Shown here: positions 16,029-24,694 of the stretch, piece after piece
Layout: each line of letters opens with the position of its first letter
Numbering within the stretch: the first letter of the stretch is position 1
Assembly: GCF_011753055.1 (NCBI RefSeq)
Contig: NZ_VWWJ01000018.1
Span: forward strand, 98,558-162,557
Direction of reading: 5' to 3'
From: Burkholderia sp. Ax-1719
GTDB taxonomy: Bacteria; Pseudomonadota; Gammaproteobacteria; Burkholderiales; Burkholderiaceae
Length of the DNA stretch: 64,000 nt
Position numbers and translations under genes: made by a program
The notes under the pieces: model-generated
Databases searched by the model: none
What the model was told of the DNA's origin: nothing
What the model saw: only the letters and a program-made list of their open reading frames with translations

Positions 16029-16970
16029 ATGAAAGACATCGAAACCTCCAACCTGCCTTCGCCTTCTTCATTCGCGCTCGCCATCGACTTCGGCGGCACC
16101 AAGATCGCGATGGCGACGGCAAGCGGCGCGGGACTGCGCCTCGGCACGCGCGAGATTCCCACGCTCGCGAGTGAAGGCGCGGAGCGCGTCATGCAGCGCA
16201 CTTTCGCGGCGGCGCGCGAACTGGTCGAAGCAACTACCGCGCAAACCGGCCAGACGTTGCGCGCCATCGCCGCCGTCACGCCCGGCATCGTCGAGCCGGA
16301 CGGCATCCGCCTCGCGCCCAACAATCCGGGCTGGGAGCGGCTTGCGCTCAAGGACGTGCTGCGCGATCACTTCGATGTGGCGAGCGTGAGCGTGGAAACC
16401 GACGTGAAAGCCGCCGCACTCGCCGAGGCGCGCGACGGCGCGCTCAAAGGCGTCGATTACGGGCTCTACGTAAACGTGGGAACGGGTCTGGCGGCCGCCG
16501 CGGTGGTGGGTGGCCGCGTGCTGCGCGGCGCGCACGGCGCGGCGGGCGAGATCGGCTATCTGTTGCGCGGCGTGCCCGGTGAGCGCCATTTTGCCGATGG
16601 CGCTGCGCCGCTCGAAGAGCATGTTTCGGGCGCGGGGATTTCGGCGCGGGCGTCGGCGTTGCTCGGGCGGGCGGTGAGCGCGCGGGAAGCGTTCGCGCTC
16701 GCGGCAACGCAGCCGGACGTGGCCGCGCTGATCGACGATGCACTCGATGCGCTCGCCCTGCATGTGGCCAACGTCGCCATCATGCTCGACCCCGCACGCA
16801 TCGCGATTGGCGGCGGCATGGCGCGCGTGCCCGCCGTGGCGACGCGCATCGAAGCGCTCGTGCGCCGCGCCTTGCCGTATCCGCCTGAAGTCTGCATCGC
16901 CGCTTTCGGTCATGACGCGGCGCTGCAAGGCGCGATCGTCGCCGCTGCCGATGCGTTGACGTCGCGATAG
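16029..16970 (+). CDS. ROK-family sugar kinase
   Basis: A 313-residue ROK protein without a DNA-binding domain, so most likely a kinase. It has the phosphate-binding DFGGTKIAMA at the N terminus, TPGIVEPDGIRLAPNNPGW, the catalytic-type ETDVKAAALAEA (Asp of ETDVKA), GTGLAAAAVVGG and GGGMARVP. The CxCGxxGC zinc cluster of glucokinase/NagK-like ROK kinases is missing. The start at ATG 16029 is taken because the longer frame (from 15789) overlaps the permease. It probably phosphorylates whatever the adjacent permease imports, in the cytoplasm. The sugar cannot be named. Confidence 0.85.
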   Translation: MKDIETSNLPSPSSFALAIDFGGTKIAMATASGAGLRLGTREIPTLASEGAERVMQRTFAAARELVEATTAQTGQTLRAIAAVTPGIVEPDGIRLAPNNPGWERLALKDVLRDHFDVASVSVETDVKAAALAEARDGALKGVDYGLYVNVGTGLAAAAVVGGRVLRGAHGAAGEIGYLLRGVPGERHFADGAAPLEEHVSGAGISARASALLGRAVSAREAFALAATQPDVAALIDDALDALALHVANVAIMLDPARIAIGGGMARVPAVATRIEALVRRALPYPPEVCIAAFGHDAALQGAIVAAADALTSR

Positions 16971-16985
16971 TCCTCGCGCATGCGT

Positions 16986-17009
16986 GCGGGGCGTCGCATC
17001 ACGCCCCGC
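16986..17009. terminator. Strong hairpin between convergent genes
   Basis: A perfect 9-base stem, GCGGGGCGT (16986-16994) and ACGCCCCGC (17001-17009), with a 6-base loop is flanked by GCATGC on both sides. It sits between the convergent ROK kinase and cytochrome c genes, as a bidirectional terminator would. No T run is visible. Confidence 0.5.
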
Positions 17010-17021
17010 GCCCGCATGCCT

Positions 17022-18347
17022 TCACTGCGCCGCGCGCAGCTTGCCCACCTGCTCCGCCGTCACCGTGCCCTGCTTCGAGCCGAAATGGCTCAGCACGAAA
17101 TTGGCGACCGCCGCGATATCCGAATCGGTGTACGCGCCCGCGAAGCCCGGCATCTGCTGCAAGCGGCCGTTGACCGTCAGCGAAGTGCCGTTGAGCAGGA
17201 CCTGCACGAGCGCAGCGCCCGATGGATCGTTGACCGCGTGGCTGCCCACCAGCGAGGCATAGTCGCTCTGGCGGCCCGCGCCGTTCCATTGATGGCAGCC
17301 CACGCAATCGCCCGCGAACAGCCGCTGGCCGCGTTCGAGCGCCGGGCCCGAAGCAGACGCGCCCGGCAGCACCGCATTCGAAGCGCGCGCCGCCGAAGGA
17401 TCGAGGTTGATCGTCGCGGCTTCGTTGGTCTGTGCGCCGGTCGCGGGCGCGACGCTGCGCAGATACGTGACAAGCGCCGTGATATCGCCGGGCGTCAGAT
17501 ACTGCAGGCTATGTTCGACGACATCGGCCATCGGTCCCGCCGCCGAACTGCGCCCCGGCGCATGCCCTTGCGACAGATACTGCGCAACCTGCTGATTGCT
17601 CCACGCGCCAATCCCGTAACTTTGGTCCGAGGTGGTGTTGTACGCCTTCCAGCCCTCGATTTCCGCGCCCGACAGATAGTCGCGCGACTTCATCGCGAAG
17701 CCCACGTTGCGCGGCGTGTGGCACTCGCCGCAATGGCCGAGCGCCGTCGCGAGATACGCGCCGCGATTCCATTCGACGCTCTTCGCCGGATCGGTCGCAA
17801 AGCGCTGCTCATGGAAGAACAGCACGTTCCACACGCCCATGCCCACGCGCTGGTTGTACGGGAACGACAGCGTGTTCGCGGGCGGCGCTTGATGCACGGC
17901 CGGCAAGCTCAGCAGATATTGCTTGATCGCCAGCACGTCGTCGCGGCTTAGCTGTGTGTACGAGGTGTACGGCATCGCCGGGTACAGATTGCCATGCGAG
18001 CCGATGCCCGCGCGTACGGCCTGCACGAAGGCGTCGTCGCTCCAGTTGCCGATGCCGGTGTCCTTGTCCGGCGTGAGATTGGTGGCGTAAATGGTGCCGA
18101 AGGGCAGCTTGAACGGCCGCCCGCCCGCGTAGGGCGTGCCGCCTTGCGCCGTATGACAGGCGACGCAATCGGCGGCTTTGGCGAGATATTCGCCGTGCGC
18201 CACGGTGGCCGCCAGATCGGCGGGCGTGCCCGCGATGGGCGGTTGCGGCTCGCTGCCCGCGGGCGAGAGCCAGGCGCGGCCGCACAGGACGGCGGCGGCT
18301 ACGACCGCCGCGAGCGCCGTATAGCCGATGATTCTGCGAATTTTCAC
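17022..18347 (-). CDS. Three-heme cytochrome c subunit
   Basis: A 441-residue membrane-anchored or secreted cytochrome: one N-terminal helix (about residues 6-26), then three c-type heme motifs, CVACH (about 61), CGECH (about 208) and CVGCH (about 349). The layout matches the cytochrome subunit of periplasmic alcohol/aldehyde dehydrogenases. It is the third gene of an operon with a molybdopterin hydroxylase and its 2Fe-2S subunit, and should pass electrons from them to the quinone pool or terminal oxidase. The start is a GTG at 18347, 47 bases after the large-subunit stop. The ribosome binding site is weak. Confidence 0.9.
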   Translation of the reverse strand: MKIRRIIGYTALAAVVAAAVLCGRAWLSPAGSEPQPPIAGTPADLAATVAHGEYLAKAADCVACHTAQGGTPYAGGRPFKLPFGTIYATNLTPDKDTGIGNWSDDAFVQAVRAGIGSHGNLYPAMPYTSYTQLSRDDVLAIKQYLLSLPAVHQAPPANTLSFPYNQRVGMGVWNVLFFHEQRFATDPAKSVEWNRGAYLATALGHCGECHTPRNVGFAMKSRDYLSGAEIEGWKAYNTTSDQSYGIGAWSNQQVAQYLSQGHAPGRSSAAGPMADVVEHSLQYLTPGDITALVTYLRSVAPATGAQTNEAATINLDPSAARASNAVLPGASASGPALERGQRLFAGDCVGCHQWNGAGRQSDYASLVGSHAVNDPSGAALVQVLLNGTSLTVNGRLQQMPGFAGAYTDSDIAAVANFVLSHFGSKQGTVTAEQVGKLRAAQ

Positions 18348-18394
18348 GATGTATGGGTGCGTTGGGTGTTATCGGTTAGAAGCAAGCGGGAGGC

Positions 18395-20632
18395 TCACGC
18401 CGGGCGCAGCGAATCGCCCAGCGGCAGCGAGCGGATCGTCGCGCCCGTGGCGGCGGCCAGCGCATTGGCCACGGCGGGCGCAGCGGGCGGCACGCCCGGT
18501 TCGCCGATGCCGGTTGGCGCTTCCTTCGACGGCACGATATGCACCTCGACCACCGGCATGCCGCTCATGCGCAGCACCGGGTAGTCGTTGAAATTGCCCT
18601 GCCGGACGTGCCCCTTGTCGAACGTGATCGCCGTGCGCAGGAACGTCAGGCCGAAGCCGATTCCGCCCTCCACCTGGGTCGCGACGATGTCCGGATTCAC
18701 CACCATGCCGCAATCGACCGCACACACCACGCGGTCCACCGTGAACGCGCCGTCGGGCTGCACGGTCACTTCCGCCACCTGCGCGACATAAGTGCCGAAA
18801 GCCAGTTGCAGCGCAATCCCGCGCCCGCGCCGCGTGCCTTGCGGCCCCGGCTTGAGCGGCGTAGACCAGCCTGACTTCTGCGCAACGAGTTCGAGCACGC
18901 CGCGATGGCGCGGCATCTTGCCGAGCAGCGCATGTCGGAATGCATAGGGATCCTTACCGGCTGCACGCGCGGCTTCATCCATCATGGTTTCGCCGACAAA
19001 CGCCGAATGCGTATGCCCGACCGAGCGCATCCACTGCGTCTGGACCGGCAGTTTCGCCTTGTGCTGCGCGACGCGGAAATTGGGAATCGCATAGGGAATA
19101 TCGGCGGCTCCTTCCACCAGCACCGGATCGATCGAATCGGGCTTCGGCAGTTGCATGAAGCTTTGCCCCACCACATCGTGATTCCACGACACCAGCGCGC
19201 CGGCCTTGTCCACGGCCACGCGCACCTTGTGCACCGTGAGAGGCCGGTAATAGCCCGCGCGCATATCGTCCTCGCGCATCCACACGAGTTTCACCGGCGC
19301 CGTCACGCCTTGAGCGTGCGCCGCGCGCGCCACACGCGCGGCCTCCCGCACGAAGTCCGAATGCGGATTGGCGCGACGCCCAAAACTGCCGCCCGCATAA
19401 AGCTGATGAATCGTCACCTGCTCGGGCTTCAGGCCCAGTTCCTTCGCCGCCATCGCCTGGTCGGCGGTGTGCCATTGCTCGCCGTTCCAGATCTCGCAGC
19501 GATCGCCCTGGAACTGGATCAGACAGTTCATCGGCTCCATTGGCGCGTGCGCGAGATAGGGCTGCTCGTAGACGGCCTCGATATATTTGCCGCCCTCGGG
19601 CGCTGCCGTGAGCACCTTGCCGCGCTGCTCGGCCACATTGCCGGGCTGGTCCGCGAGCGTGCGGAACTGGCTGAAGATATCCGTTGAACTGAGCGCGAAC
19701 GCGTGGCTGTCGTCCCACGTAATGTTCAGTGCGTCGCGGCCCTGGCGGGCGATCCACGTGTTCTGCGCCAGCACGGCCACGCCGCCCTGCACTTCATCGT
19801 CGCCGGGAATCTGCACGACGGCGACCACACCGCGAATCGCCTTCGCCTTGCTCGCATCGATATGACGAACCTTGCCGCCCAGACGCGGCGGATGCGCGAT
19901 CACGGCCACCAGCATGCCCGGCAGTTTCATGTCCTGCGTGTAGATGGCCGAGCCATTCACCTTCGCCGGAATATCGACGCGCTTCGTATCGCGCTTGCCG
20001 ATCAGCTTGAAATCGGCCGGTTGCTTGACCGCGACGTTGGCGGGCACCGGCTCGCGCGCAGCGGCGGCCACGAACTGGCCGTAGCCCGCGCGGCGGCCCG
20101 AAGCCGCGTGAACGATTACGCCGTCTTCCACATGCAGCGTGGCCGGGTCCACCTTCCATTGCTTCGCGGCGGCGCTGACGAGCATCACACGCGCCGCAGC
20201 GGCGGCTTCGCGCATCTGCTTCCACGCGCCGGCCATCGCCGTGCTGCCGCCGGTGGCCTGCAACGTCCAGCCGAACGCGGCGAACATGGGGTTCGCGTAC
20301 TTTTTCACGTCGGCGGGCGCGGCTTCGACGCTGACCTTGTCGAGCGGCACATCGAGTTCGTCGGCGGCCAGCGTGGCGAGGCCCGTGAAGGTGCCCTGGC
20401 CCATCTCCAGATACTCAGCGATAACCGTCACCGCTCCACTGGCGTCCACGCGGATAAACGCATTCGGCTCGAAGCTGAACTGCGTGGCGTTCTTCGCGGG
20501 ATCGAGCGTGGCCGCAACCGCCAGGCCGCCGCGAAAACCCACCGCGAGCGTAAGCGCCGACATGCCAGCGAGAAATTGACGGCGCGAGATCGTCGCGCGT
20601 GCGCCATCGTCAGTGAGTTTCGGATCACGCAT
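18395..20632 (-). CDS. Periplasmic molybdopterin hydroxylase large subunit (IorB-like)
   Basis: A 745-residue protein of the isoquinoline 1-oxidoreductase beta-subunit/xanthine-oxidase superfamily. It starts with a twin-arginine signal (SRRQFLAGMSALTLAVGF, about residues 16-33), so it is exported folded. Molybdenum-cofactor regions are visible as EYLEMGQGTFTGLATLAADE, YAGGSFGRRANPHSDFVREA and GEPGVPPAAPAVANALAAATG, the last holding the probable catalytic Glu. It oxidises aldehydes or N-heterocycles in the periplasm with water as oxygen source. The start ATG at 20632 overlaps the 2Fe-2S gene stop by 8 bases; a longer frame to 20689 lies inside that gene. The substrate is not determined. Confidence 0.92.
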   Translation of the reverse strand: MRDPKLTDDGARATISRRQFLAGMSALTLAVGFRGGLAVAATLDPAKNATQFSFEPNAFIRVDASGAVTVIAEYLEMGQGTFTGLATLAADELDVPLDKVSVEAAPADVKKYANPMFAAFGWTLQATGGSTAMAGAWKQMREAAAAARVMLVSAAAKQWKVDPATLHVEDGVIVHAASGRRAGYGQFVAAAAREPVPANVAVKQPADFKLIGKRDTKRVDIPAKVNGSAIYTQDMKLPGMLVAVIAHPPRLGGKVRHIDASKAKAIRGVVAVVQIPGDDEVQGGVAVLAQNTWIARQGRDALNITWDDSHAFALSSTDIFSQFRTLADQPGNVAEQRGKVLTAAPEGGKYIEAVYEQPYLAHAPMEPMNCLIQFQGDRCEIWNGEQWHTADQAMAAKELGLKPEQVTIHQLYAGGSFGRRANPHSDFVREAARVARAAHAQGVTAPVKLVWMREDDMRAGYYRPLTVHKVRVAVDKAGALVSWNHDVVGQSFMQLPKPDSIDPVLVEGAADIPYAIPNFRVAQHKAKLPVQTQWMRSVGHTHSAFVGETMMDEAARAAGKDPYAFRHALLGKMPRHRGVLELVAQKSGWSTPLKPGPQGTRRGRGIALQLAFGTYVAQVAEVTVQPDGAFTVDRVVCAVDCGMVVNPDIVATQVEGGIGFGLTFLRTAITFDKGHVRQGNFNDYPVLRMSGMPVVEVHIVPSKEAPTGIGEPGVPPAAPAVANALAAATGATIRSLPLGDSLRPA

Positions 20633-21089
20633 GCTTGAGCGCCTCCGAAGCTTCGTGGATCGCGGCGCGAATCCGCTGATAGGTCGCACAGCGGCAGATG
20701 TTGCCGCTCATGGCGTCGTCGATATCGGCATCGGTCGGATTGGGTTTGGTTTTAAGCAGCGCGACCGCCGACATCACCTGCCCAGACTGACAGTAGCCGC
20801 ACTGGGGCGCCTGTTTCTCGATCCACGCGGCCTGCACCACGGCGCCGACTTTCTGCTCGTGGATCGCTTCGATGGTCGTCACGCTGCGCCCCGAGATCGC
20901 GCCAACCGGCGTCACGCAGGCGCGCGCGGGCTGGCCGTCCAGATGCACGGTGCAGGCGCCGCACAGCGCCATACCGCAGCCGAACTTGGTGCCCGTGAGG
21001 CCGAGTTCGTCGCGCAGATACCAGAGCAGCGGCATCTCGGGATCGCCATCGAATTGATGGTGCTGACCGTTAATCACTATCTCAACCAT
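20625..21089 (-). CDS. 2Fe-2S subunit of molybdopterin hydroxylase (IorA-like)
   Basis: A 154-residue protein with two [2Fe-2S] clusters. The plant-ferredoxin-type cysteines are in FGCGMALCGACTVHLDG (about residues 39-55); the second set is in CGYCQSGQVM (about 97) and GNICRCATY (about 131). It carries electrons from the molybdenum site to the cytochrome subunit. It has no signal of its own, so it would be exported with the Tat-targeted large subunit. The ATG at 21089 has AAGAAAGG upstream; the frame back to 21374 shows no family similarity. It is the first gene of the three-gene operon. Confidence 0.93.
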   Translation of the reverse strand: MVEIVINGQHHQFDGDPEMPLLWYLRDELGLTGTKFGCGMALCGACTVHLDGQPARACVTPVGAISGRSVTTIEAIHEQKVGAVVQAAWIEKQAPQCGYCQSGQVMSAVALLKTKPNPTDADIDDAMSGNICRCATYQRIRAAIHEASEALKHA

Positions 21090-21638
21090 GATCGTGGACC
21101 TTTCTTGTGGGGAATGGCTGGGCCCTGCGCGCTCGCGCGGACCGGCGCTGTGTTGTTGGAGTACGTGAGTGACGTGAATGCGGATGCAGCAAACAAGGCG
21201 AGTAAAAGCAGCACGCCCGTTCGCGCACGACCTTCCGAGTCTAGTGGCAGGGAACCGAATCGGCCATGCCGAAAAATCCGTATTACCTGCCTGAAAATCT
21301 CGAATGGAGCCCGGGACGCCCTCTCGCTGCGCTAAACATGGCGCATCACATTGATGAACGTGAATGCGCATCACGCGCGAGAATCTGCTGACCTGTCTGC
21401 ACTTTTTCTCATGTCATGCAAATTACGCATGACGCTATGTGTATTCAGCATTGGACGCGATCTATGCATCGCCCGAGTATCCGCGTTCGGCATTCAAGCC
21501 AGCCGGTCGCCCCTACCCAAAGGCGGCCACGCATCGCGCATACACGCACGTAAGAGGCGGCGCGAATGCCTGTAACGACGACGGGAATCGCCGCGCAACC
21601 CGCAGCGAACTCCCGCGATCTGGACATGAGGAGATGAC
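21090..21638. other. Divergent intergenic region with operator-like repeats
   Basis: No gene was found in these 549 bases between the hydroxylase operon and the permease. The region holds a 21-base dyad (21413-21433, listed separately) and a direct repeat GCGCATCAC at 21341-21349 and 21366-21374, 25 bases apart. The promoters of both flanking operons should lie here. Confidence 0.6.
21413..21433. promoter_or_regulatory. Perfect 7+7 dyad, candidate operator
   Basis: GTCATGC (21413-21419) and GCATGAC (21427-21433) form a perfect inverted repeat with a 7-base AT-rich spacer, the size of a dimeric regulator site. It lies about 205 bases before the aspartate-type permease and about 325 bases from the hydroxylase start. 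The regulator is unknown. Confidence 0.4.
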
Positions 21639-23240
21639 GTGAGCAGTTCTGTAAAACGACATATTGGCCCGTTCGCACTGATGTTTACCGGCCTTGGGTC
21701 GATCATCGGCTCCGGCTGGCTGTTTGGCGCATGGAAGGCGGCCAAGATCGCCGGTCCTGCCGCGGTGTGTGCCTGGATCATCGGCGCCGTGGTGATTCTG
21801 GCGATTGCGCTCACCTATGCCGAACTCGGCGCGATGTTCCCGGAATCGGGCGGCATGGTCCGCTATGCCCGTTACTCGCATGGTGCGCTGGTCGGTTTTA
21901 TCAGCGCATGGGCGAACTGGATCGCCATTGTTTCGGTGATTCCTATCGAAGCCGAAGCCTCTATCCAGTACATGAGCACCTGGCCCTATCCGTGGGCGCA
22001 TGCACTGTTCGTCGATGGCTCATTGACACACTCCGGGCTGTTCCTTTCCGCGCTGCTCGTGATCGTCTATTTCATGCTGAACTACTGGGGCGTGAAAGTG
22101 TTCGCACGCGCCAATAGCGCCATCACGATCTTCAAGTTCATCATCCCGGGTCTGACGATCGCCGGCCTGATGGCAACGGGCTTCCACCACGAAAACTTCG
22201 GCGAAGCCAGCACGTTTGCGCCGTATGGCTGGTCGGCAGTGTTCACGGCGGTCGCAACCAGCGGCATCGTGTTTGCGTTCAACGGCTTCCAGAGCCCGAT
22301 CAACCTCGCAGGCGAAGCGCGTAATCCGTCGAAGAGCGTGCCGTTTGCGGTGATCGGCTCGATCCTGTGTGCGCTCGTGATTTATGTGCTGCTGCAGGTG
22401 GCGTATATCGGCGCGGTCGAGCCTTCGGATGTCATGAAGGGCTGGAATACCTTCAACTTCAAGTCGCCGTTTGCGGAACTCGCGATCGCGCTGAACCTGA
22501 ACTGGCTGGCGATCCTGCTGTATGTCGATGCATTCGTGAGCCCGAGCGGCACTGGCACGACCTACATGGCAACGACCTCGCGCATGATCTACGCGATGGA
22601 GCGCAACAACACGATGCCGGCGATGTTTGGCAACGTGCACCCGTTCTACGGCGTGCCGCGTCAGGCAATGTGGTTCAACCTGGCGGTGTCGTTCATCTTC
22701 ATGTTCTTCTTCCGCGGCTGGAGTTCGCTGGCGGCGGTGATTTCGGTGGCAACCGTGATCTCGTACCTCACGGGCCCGATCAGCCTGATGGCCCTGAAGC
22801 GCGCTGCAACGGACATCGAGCGCCCACTGACCGTGCCGTTCATGAAGGTCATCGCACCGTTCGCCTTCGTCTGCGCATCGATGATCCTGTACTGGGCCAA
22901 ATGGCCGCTGACGGGCGAAATCATTCTGCTGATGGTTGTTGCGCTGCCGGTCTATTTCTACTTTCAGGGCAAGGAAGGCTGGGCAGGCTGGGGCCGCGAT
23001 CTGAAGGCCGCATGGTGGCTGTGCGCCTACCTGCCGGTGATGGCGGTGCTCTCGCTGATCGGCAGCAAGCAGTTTGGCGGCTACGATCTGATCCCTTACG
23101 GCTGGGACATGCTGGTGGTGGCGGCCTTCTCGCTGGGCTTCTACTTCTGGGGCGTGAACTCGGGCTACCGCACGCCGTATCTGGCGGAGCGCGAAAGCCA
23201 CGCGGAATATGAAGCGCTGCCCACCGAAGCCAAAGTTTAA
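21639..23240 (+). CDS. APC-family amino acid permease (YveA-like aspartate type)
   Basis: A 533-residue APC carrier with 12 or more helices. The N terminus PFALMFTGLGSIIGSGWLFGAW is the substrate-binding helix 1 of the family, and ALTYAELGAMFPESGGMVRYARYSHG follows. The length and motifs resemble the aspartate:proton symporter branch represented by Bacillus YveA. The start is a GTG at 21639 with GAGGAGATGAC just upstream. It is followed by a strong terminator hairpin, so it is monocistronic. The aspartate assignment rests on overall resemblance and is moderate. Confidence 0.88.
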   Translation: MSSSVKRHIGPFALMFTGLGSIIGSGWLFGAWKAAKIAGPAAVCAWIIGAVVILAIALTYAELGAMFPESGGMVRYARYSHGALVGFISAWANWIAIVSVIPIEAEASIQYMSTWPYPWAHALFVDGSLTHSGLFLSALLVIVYFMLNYWGVKVFARANSAITIFKFIIPGLTIAGLMATGFHHENFGEASTFAPYGWSAVFTAVATSGIVFAFNGFQSPINLAGEARNPSKSVPFAVIGSILCALVIYVLLQVAYIGAVEPSDVMKGWNTFNFKSPFAELAIALNLNWLAILLYVDAFVSPSGTGTTYMATTSRMIYAMERNNTMPAMFGNVHPFYGVPRQAMWFNLAVSFIFMFFFRGWSSLAAVISVATVISYLTGPISLMALKRAATDIERPLTVPFMKVIAPFAFVCASMILYWAKWPLTGEIILLMVVALPVYFYFQGKEGWAGWGRDLKAAWWLCAYLPVMAVLSLIGSKQFGGYDLIPYGWDMLVVAAFSLGFYFWGVNSGYRTPYLAERESHAEYEALPTEAKV

Positions 23241-23363
23241 AGGCGTGCGCGGCATCGATTCATGAATCACATCGATAAGGGCATGCAGCCGCAGCACCTT
23301 AATCGGGCGCCTGCGCGGTGCTAGAGTCGAAAGCGGTAATGACGTAATCGTTGAAGTACAAAG

Positions 23364-23406
23364 ACGGGATGGCCGGCTTCATGCCAATGGCCATCCCGTT
23401 TGCTTT
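23364..23406 (+). terminator. Intrinsic terminator after the permease
   Basis: An 11-base stem, ACGGGATGGCC (23364-23374) and GGCCATCCCGT (23389-23399), with a 14-base loop is followed by TTGCTTT. It ends the permease transcript ahead of the CMD-protein gene. Confidence 0.7.
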
Positions 23407-23465
23407 ACGTCTCAAACGTCTATTACGTCTACCGCACGCTCCGCACAAACACAGGATTCCGAATC

Positions 23466-24164
23466 ATGCCGATGACCACTTTCAACGCTACGCAAGCCGT
23501 CTCGCCCGCGCTCGCCCGCTACACAACGGACACGGTGCTCGACGGTGTATGGAAGCGCGCGCCGCTTTCGCCGCGCGACCGCAGCATCGTGACGGTTTCG
23601 GCGCTCATCGCGCGTCATCACACCGCCGAACTGCCGTTTCAGGTGCGACTCGCGCTCGATCACGGCGTGACGCCCGCCGAGCTTTCGGAGATCGTCACGC
23701 ACCTGGCGTTTTACTCGGGCTGGGGCACCGCGACGGCGGCTACGGCTATCGTCGGCGAGGCATTCGAGGAACGCGGCATTGGCGCGGATCAATTGCCGCA
23801 CGCCGACGTGGATGCGCTGCCGCTCAACGAAGCGGCAGAAGCTCAGCGCGTCAAACTGGTCGAGGAGAATTTCGGCGCGACCGCGCCGGGCGTGCTCCAC
23901 TACACCACCGAAGCGCTGTTCCGCGATCTCTGGCTGCGCCCGGATCTCGCGCCGCGCGATCGCAGCCTCGTCACGGTGAGTGCGTTGGTCGCCAATGGCC
24001 AGAGCGCACAGATTCCGTATCACCTCAATCGTGCGATGGACAACGGCTTGACCCAGGAAGAAGCCGCCGAAGCGCTCACGCAGCTCGCGTTCTACGCAGG
24101 CTGGCCGATGGCGTTTTCGGCGATGCCGGTATTCAAGGAGGTGTTCAGCAAGCGCGTCGGCTAA
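23466..24164 (+). CDS. Double carboxymuconolactone decarboxylase (CMD)-domain protein
   Basis: A 232-residue protein built of two tandem CMD domains, each with the pattern LSPRDRSIVTVSALIA or LAPRDRSLVTVSALVA followed by a helical HLxxAL/HLNRAM segment and EIVTHLAFYSGW or EALTQLAFYAGW. The AhpD-type CxxC is absent, so a peroxidase role is unlikely. A lactone decarboxylase or unknown role is possible. I took the ATG at 23466 (AGGA upstream) because the domain begins there. It stands between an intrinsic terminator and a convergent GNAT gene. Confidence 0.85.
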   Translation: MPMTTFNATQAVSPALARYTTDTVLDGVWKRAPLSPRDRSIVTVSALIARHHTAELPFQVRLALDHGVTPAELSEIVTHLAFYSGWGTATAATAIVGEAFEERGIGADQLPHADVDALPLNEAAEAQRVKLVEENFGATAPGVLHYTTEALFRDLWLRPDLAPRDRSLVTVSALVANGQSAQIPYHLNRAMDNGLTQEEAAEALTQLAFYAGWPMAFSAMPVFKEVFSKRVG

Positions 24165-24184
24165 CGCGACGCGCGAGGCGAACG

Positions 24185-24694
24185 TTATGCCTGGGCTTCC
24201 TGCAGCACAGGCAGCAGCTTTTCGAAGTGATAGCCAGGCGGATGCACATCGCCGAAGTCGTGCGCCGAAAGCAGCGTGTATCCGCTTGTGGTGTACAAGC
24301 CCACCGCTTCGGGCTGGCGCGGCCCGGTGCCCAGAAACACCCGCGTATAACCCTGGCGCGCCGCCTGCGCTTCCAGTTCCACCAGCACGCGGCGCGCGAG
24401 CCCCTGGCGGCGCTCATGACGGCTGGCCCAGATGCGTTTGAATTCCGCCGTGCCAGCCTCCTTATGCGGCATGAACGCCCCGCCCGCTATCGCCACGCCA
24501 TCGCGCAGCAACAGCACGAAGGCCCCGCGCGGCGGCAGGAAATCCTCATCGGGATAGCGCGTCATTTCGCGTTCGAGATCTTCCGCGGCAATCACATCCG
24601 CATAGCGGCTGCGATACTCCTCGGCAAGCTCGGCGAACAAGGGCTGCGCACGCGGGTCTCGCACCGGGACGTAGACAAACGCCTCGTGCGCCAT
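24185..24694 (-). CDS. GNAT N-acetyltransferase (paralogue 1)
   Basis: A 169-residue GNAT protein. The acetyl-CoA site is in RRQGLARRVLVELEAQA (about residues 98-114), with FKRIWASRHER before it and GTGPRQPEAVGLYTTSGY as the C-terminal part. It resembles the second GNAT of this block (37607-38158), sharing ELKRIW/EFKRIW, RRQGLARRV and QPEAxGLY. It is the last gene of a seven-gene operon; its ATG shares one base with the DUF3088 stop (TGATG), so the two are coupled. In the salvage model it would N-acetylate an S-substituted cysteine. The reaction is inferred from context. Confidence 0.88.
   Translation of the reverse strand: MAHEAFVYVPVRDPRAQPLFAELAEEYRSRYADVIAAEDLEREMTRYPDEDFLPPRGAFVLLLRDGVAIAGGAFMPHKEAGTAEFKRIWASRHERRQGLARRVLVELEAQAARQGYTRVFLGTGPRQPEAVGLYTTSGYTLLSAHDFGDVHPPGYHFEKLLPVLQEAQA

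Noticed and set aside
22020..23297. 425-codon antisense ORF opposite the aspartate-type permease
   Set aside because: Same reasoning: it has no domain, and the sense gene is certain.
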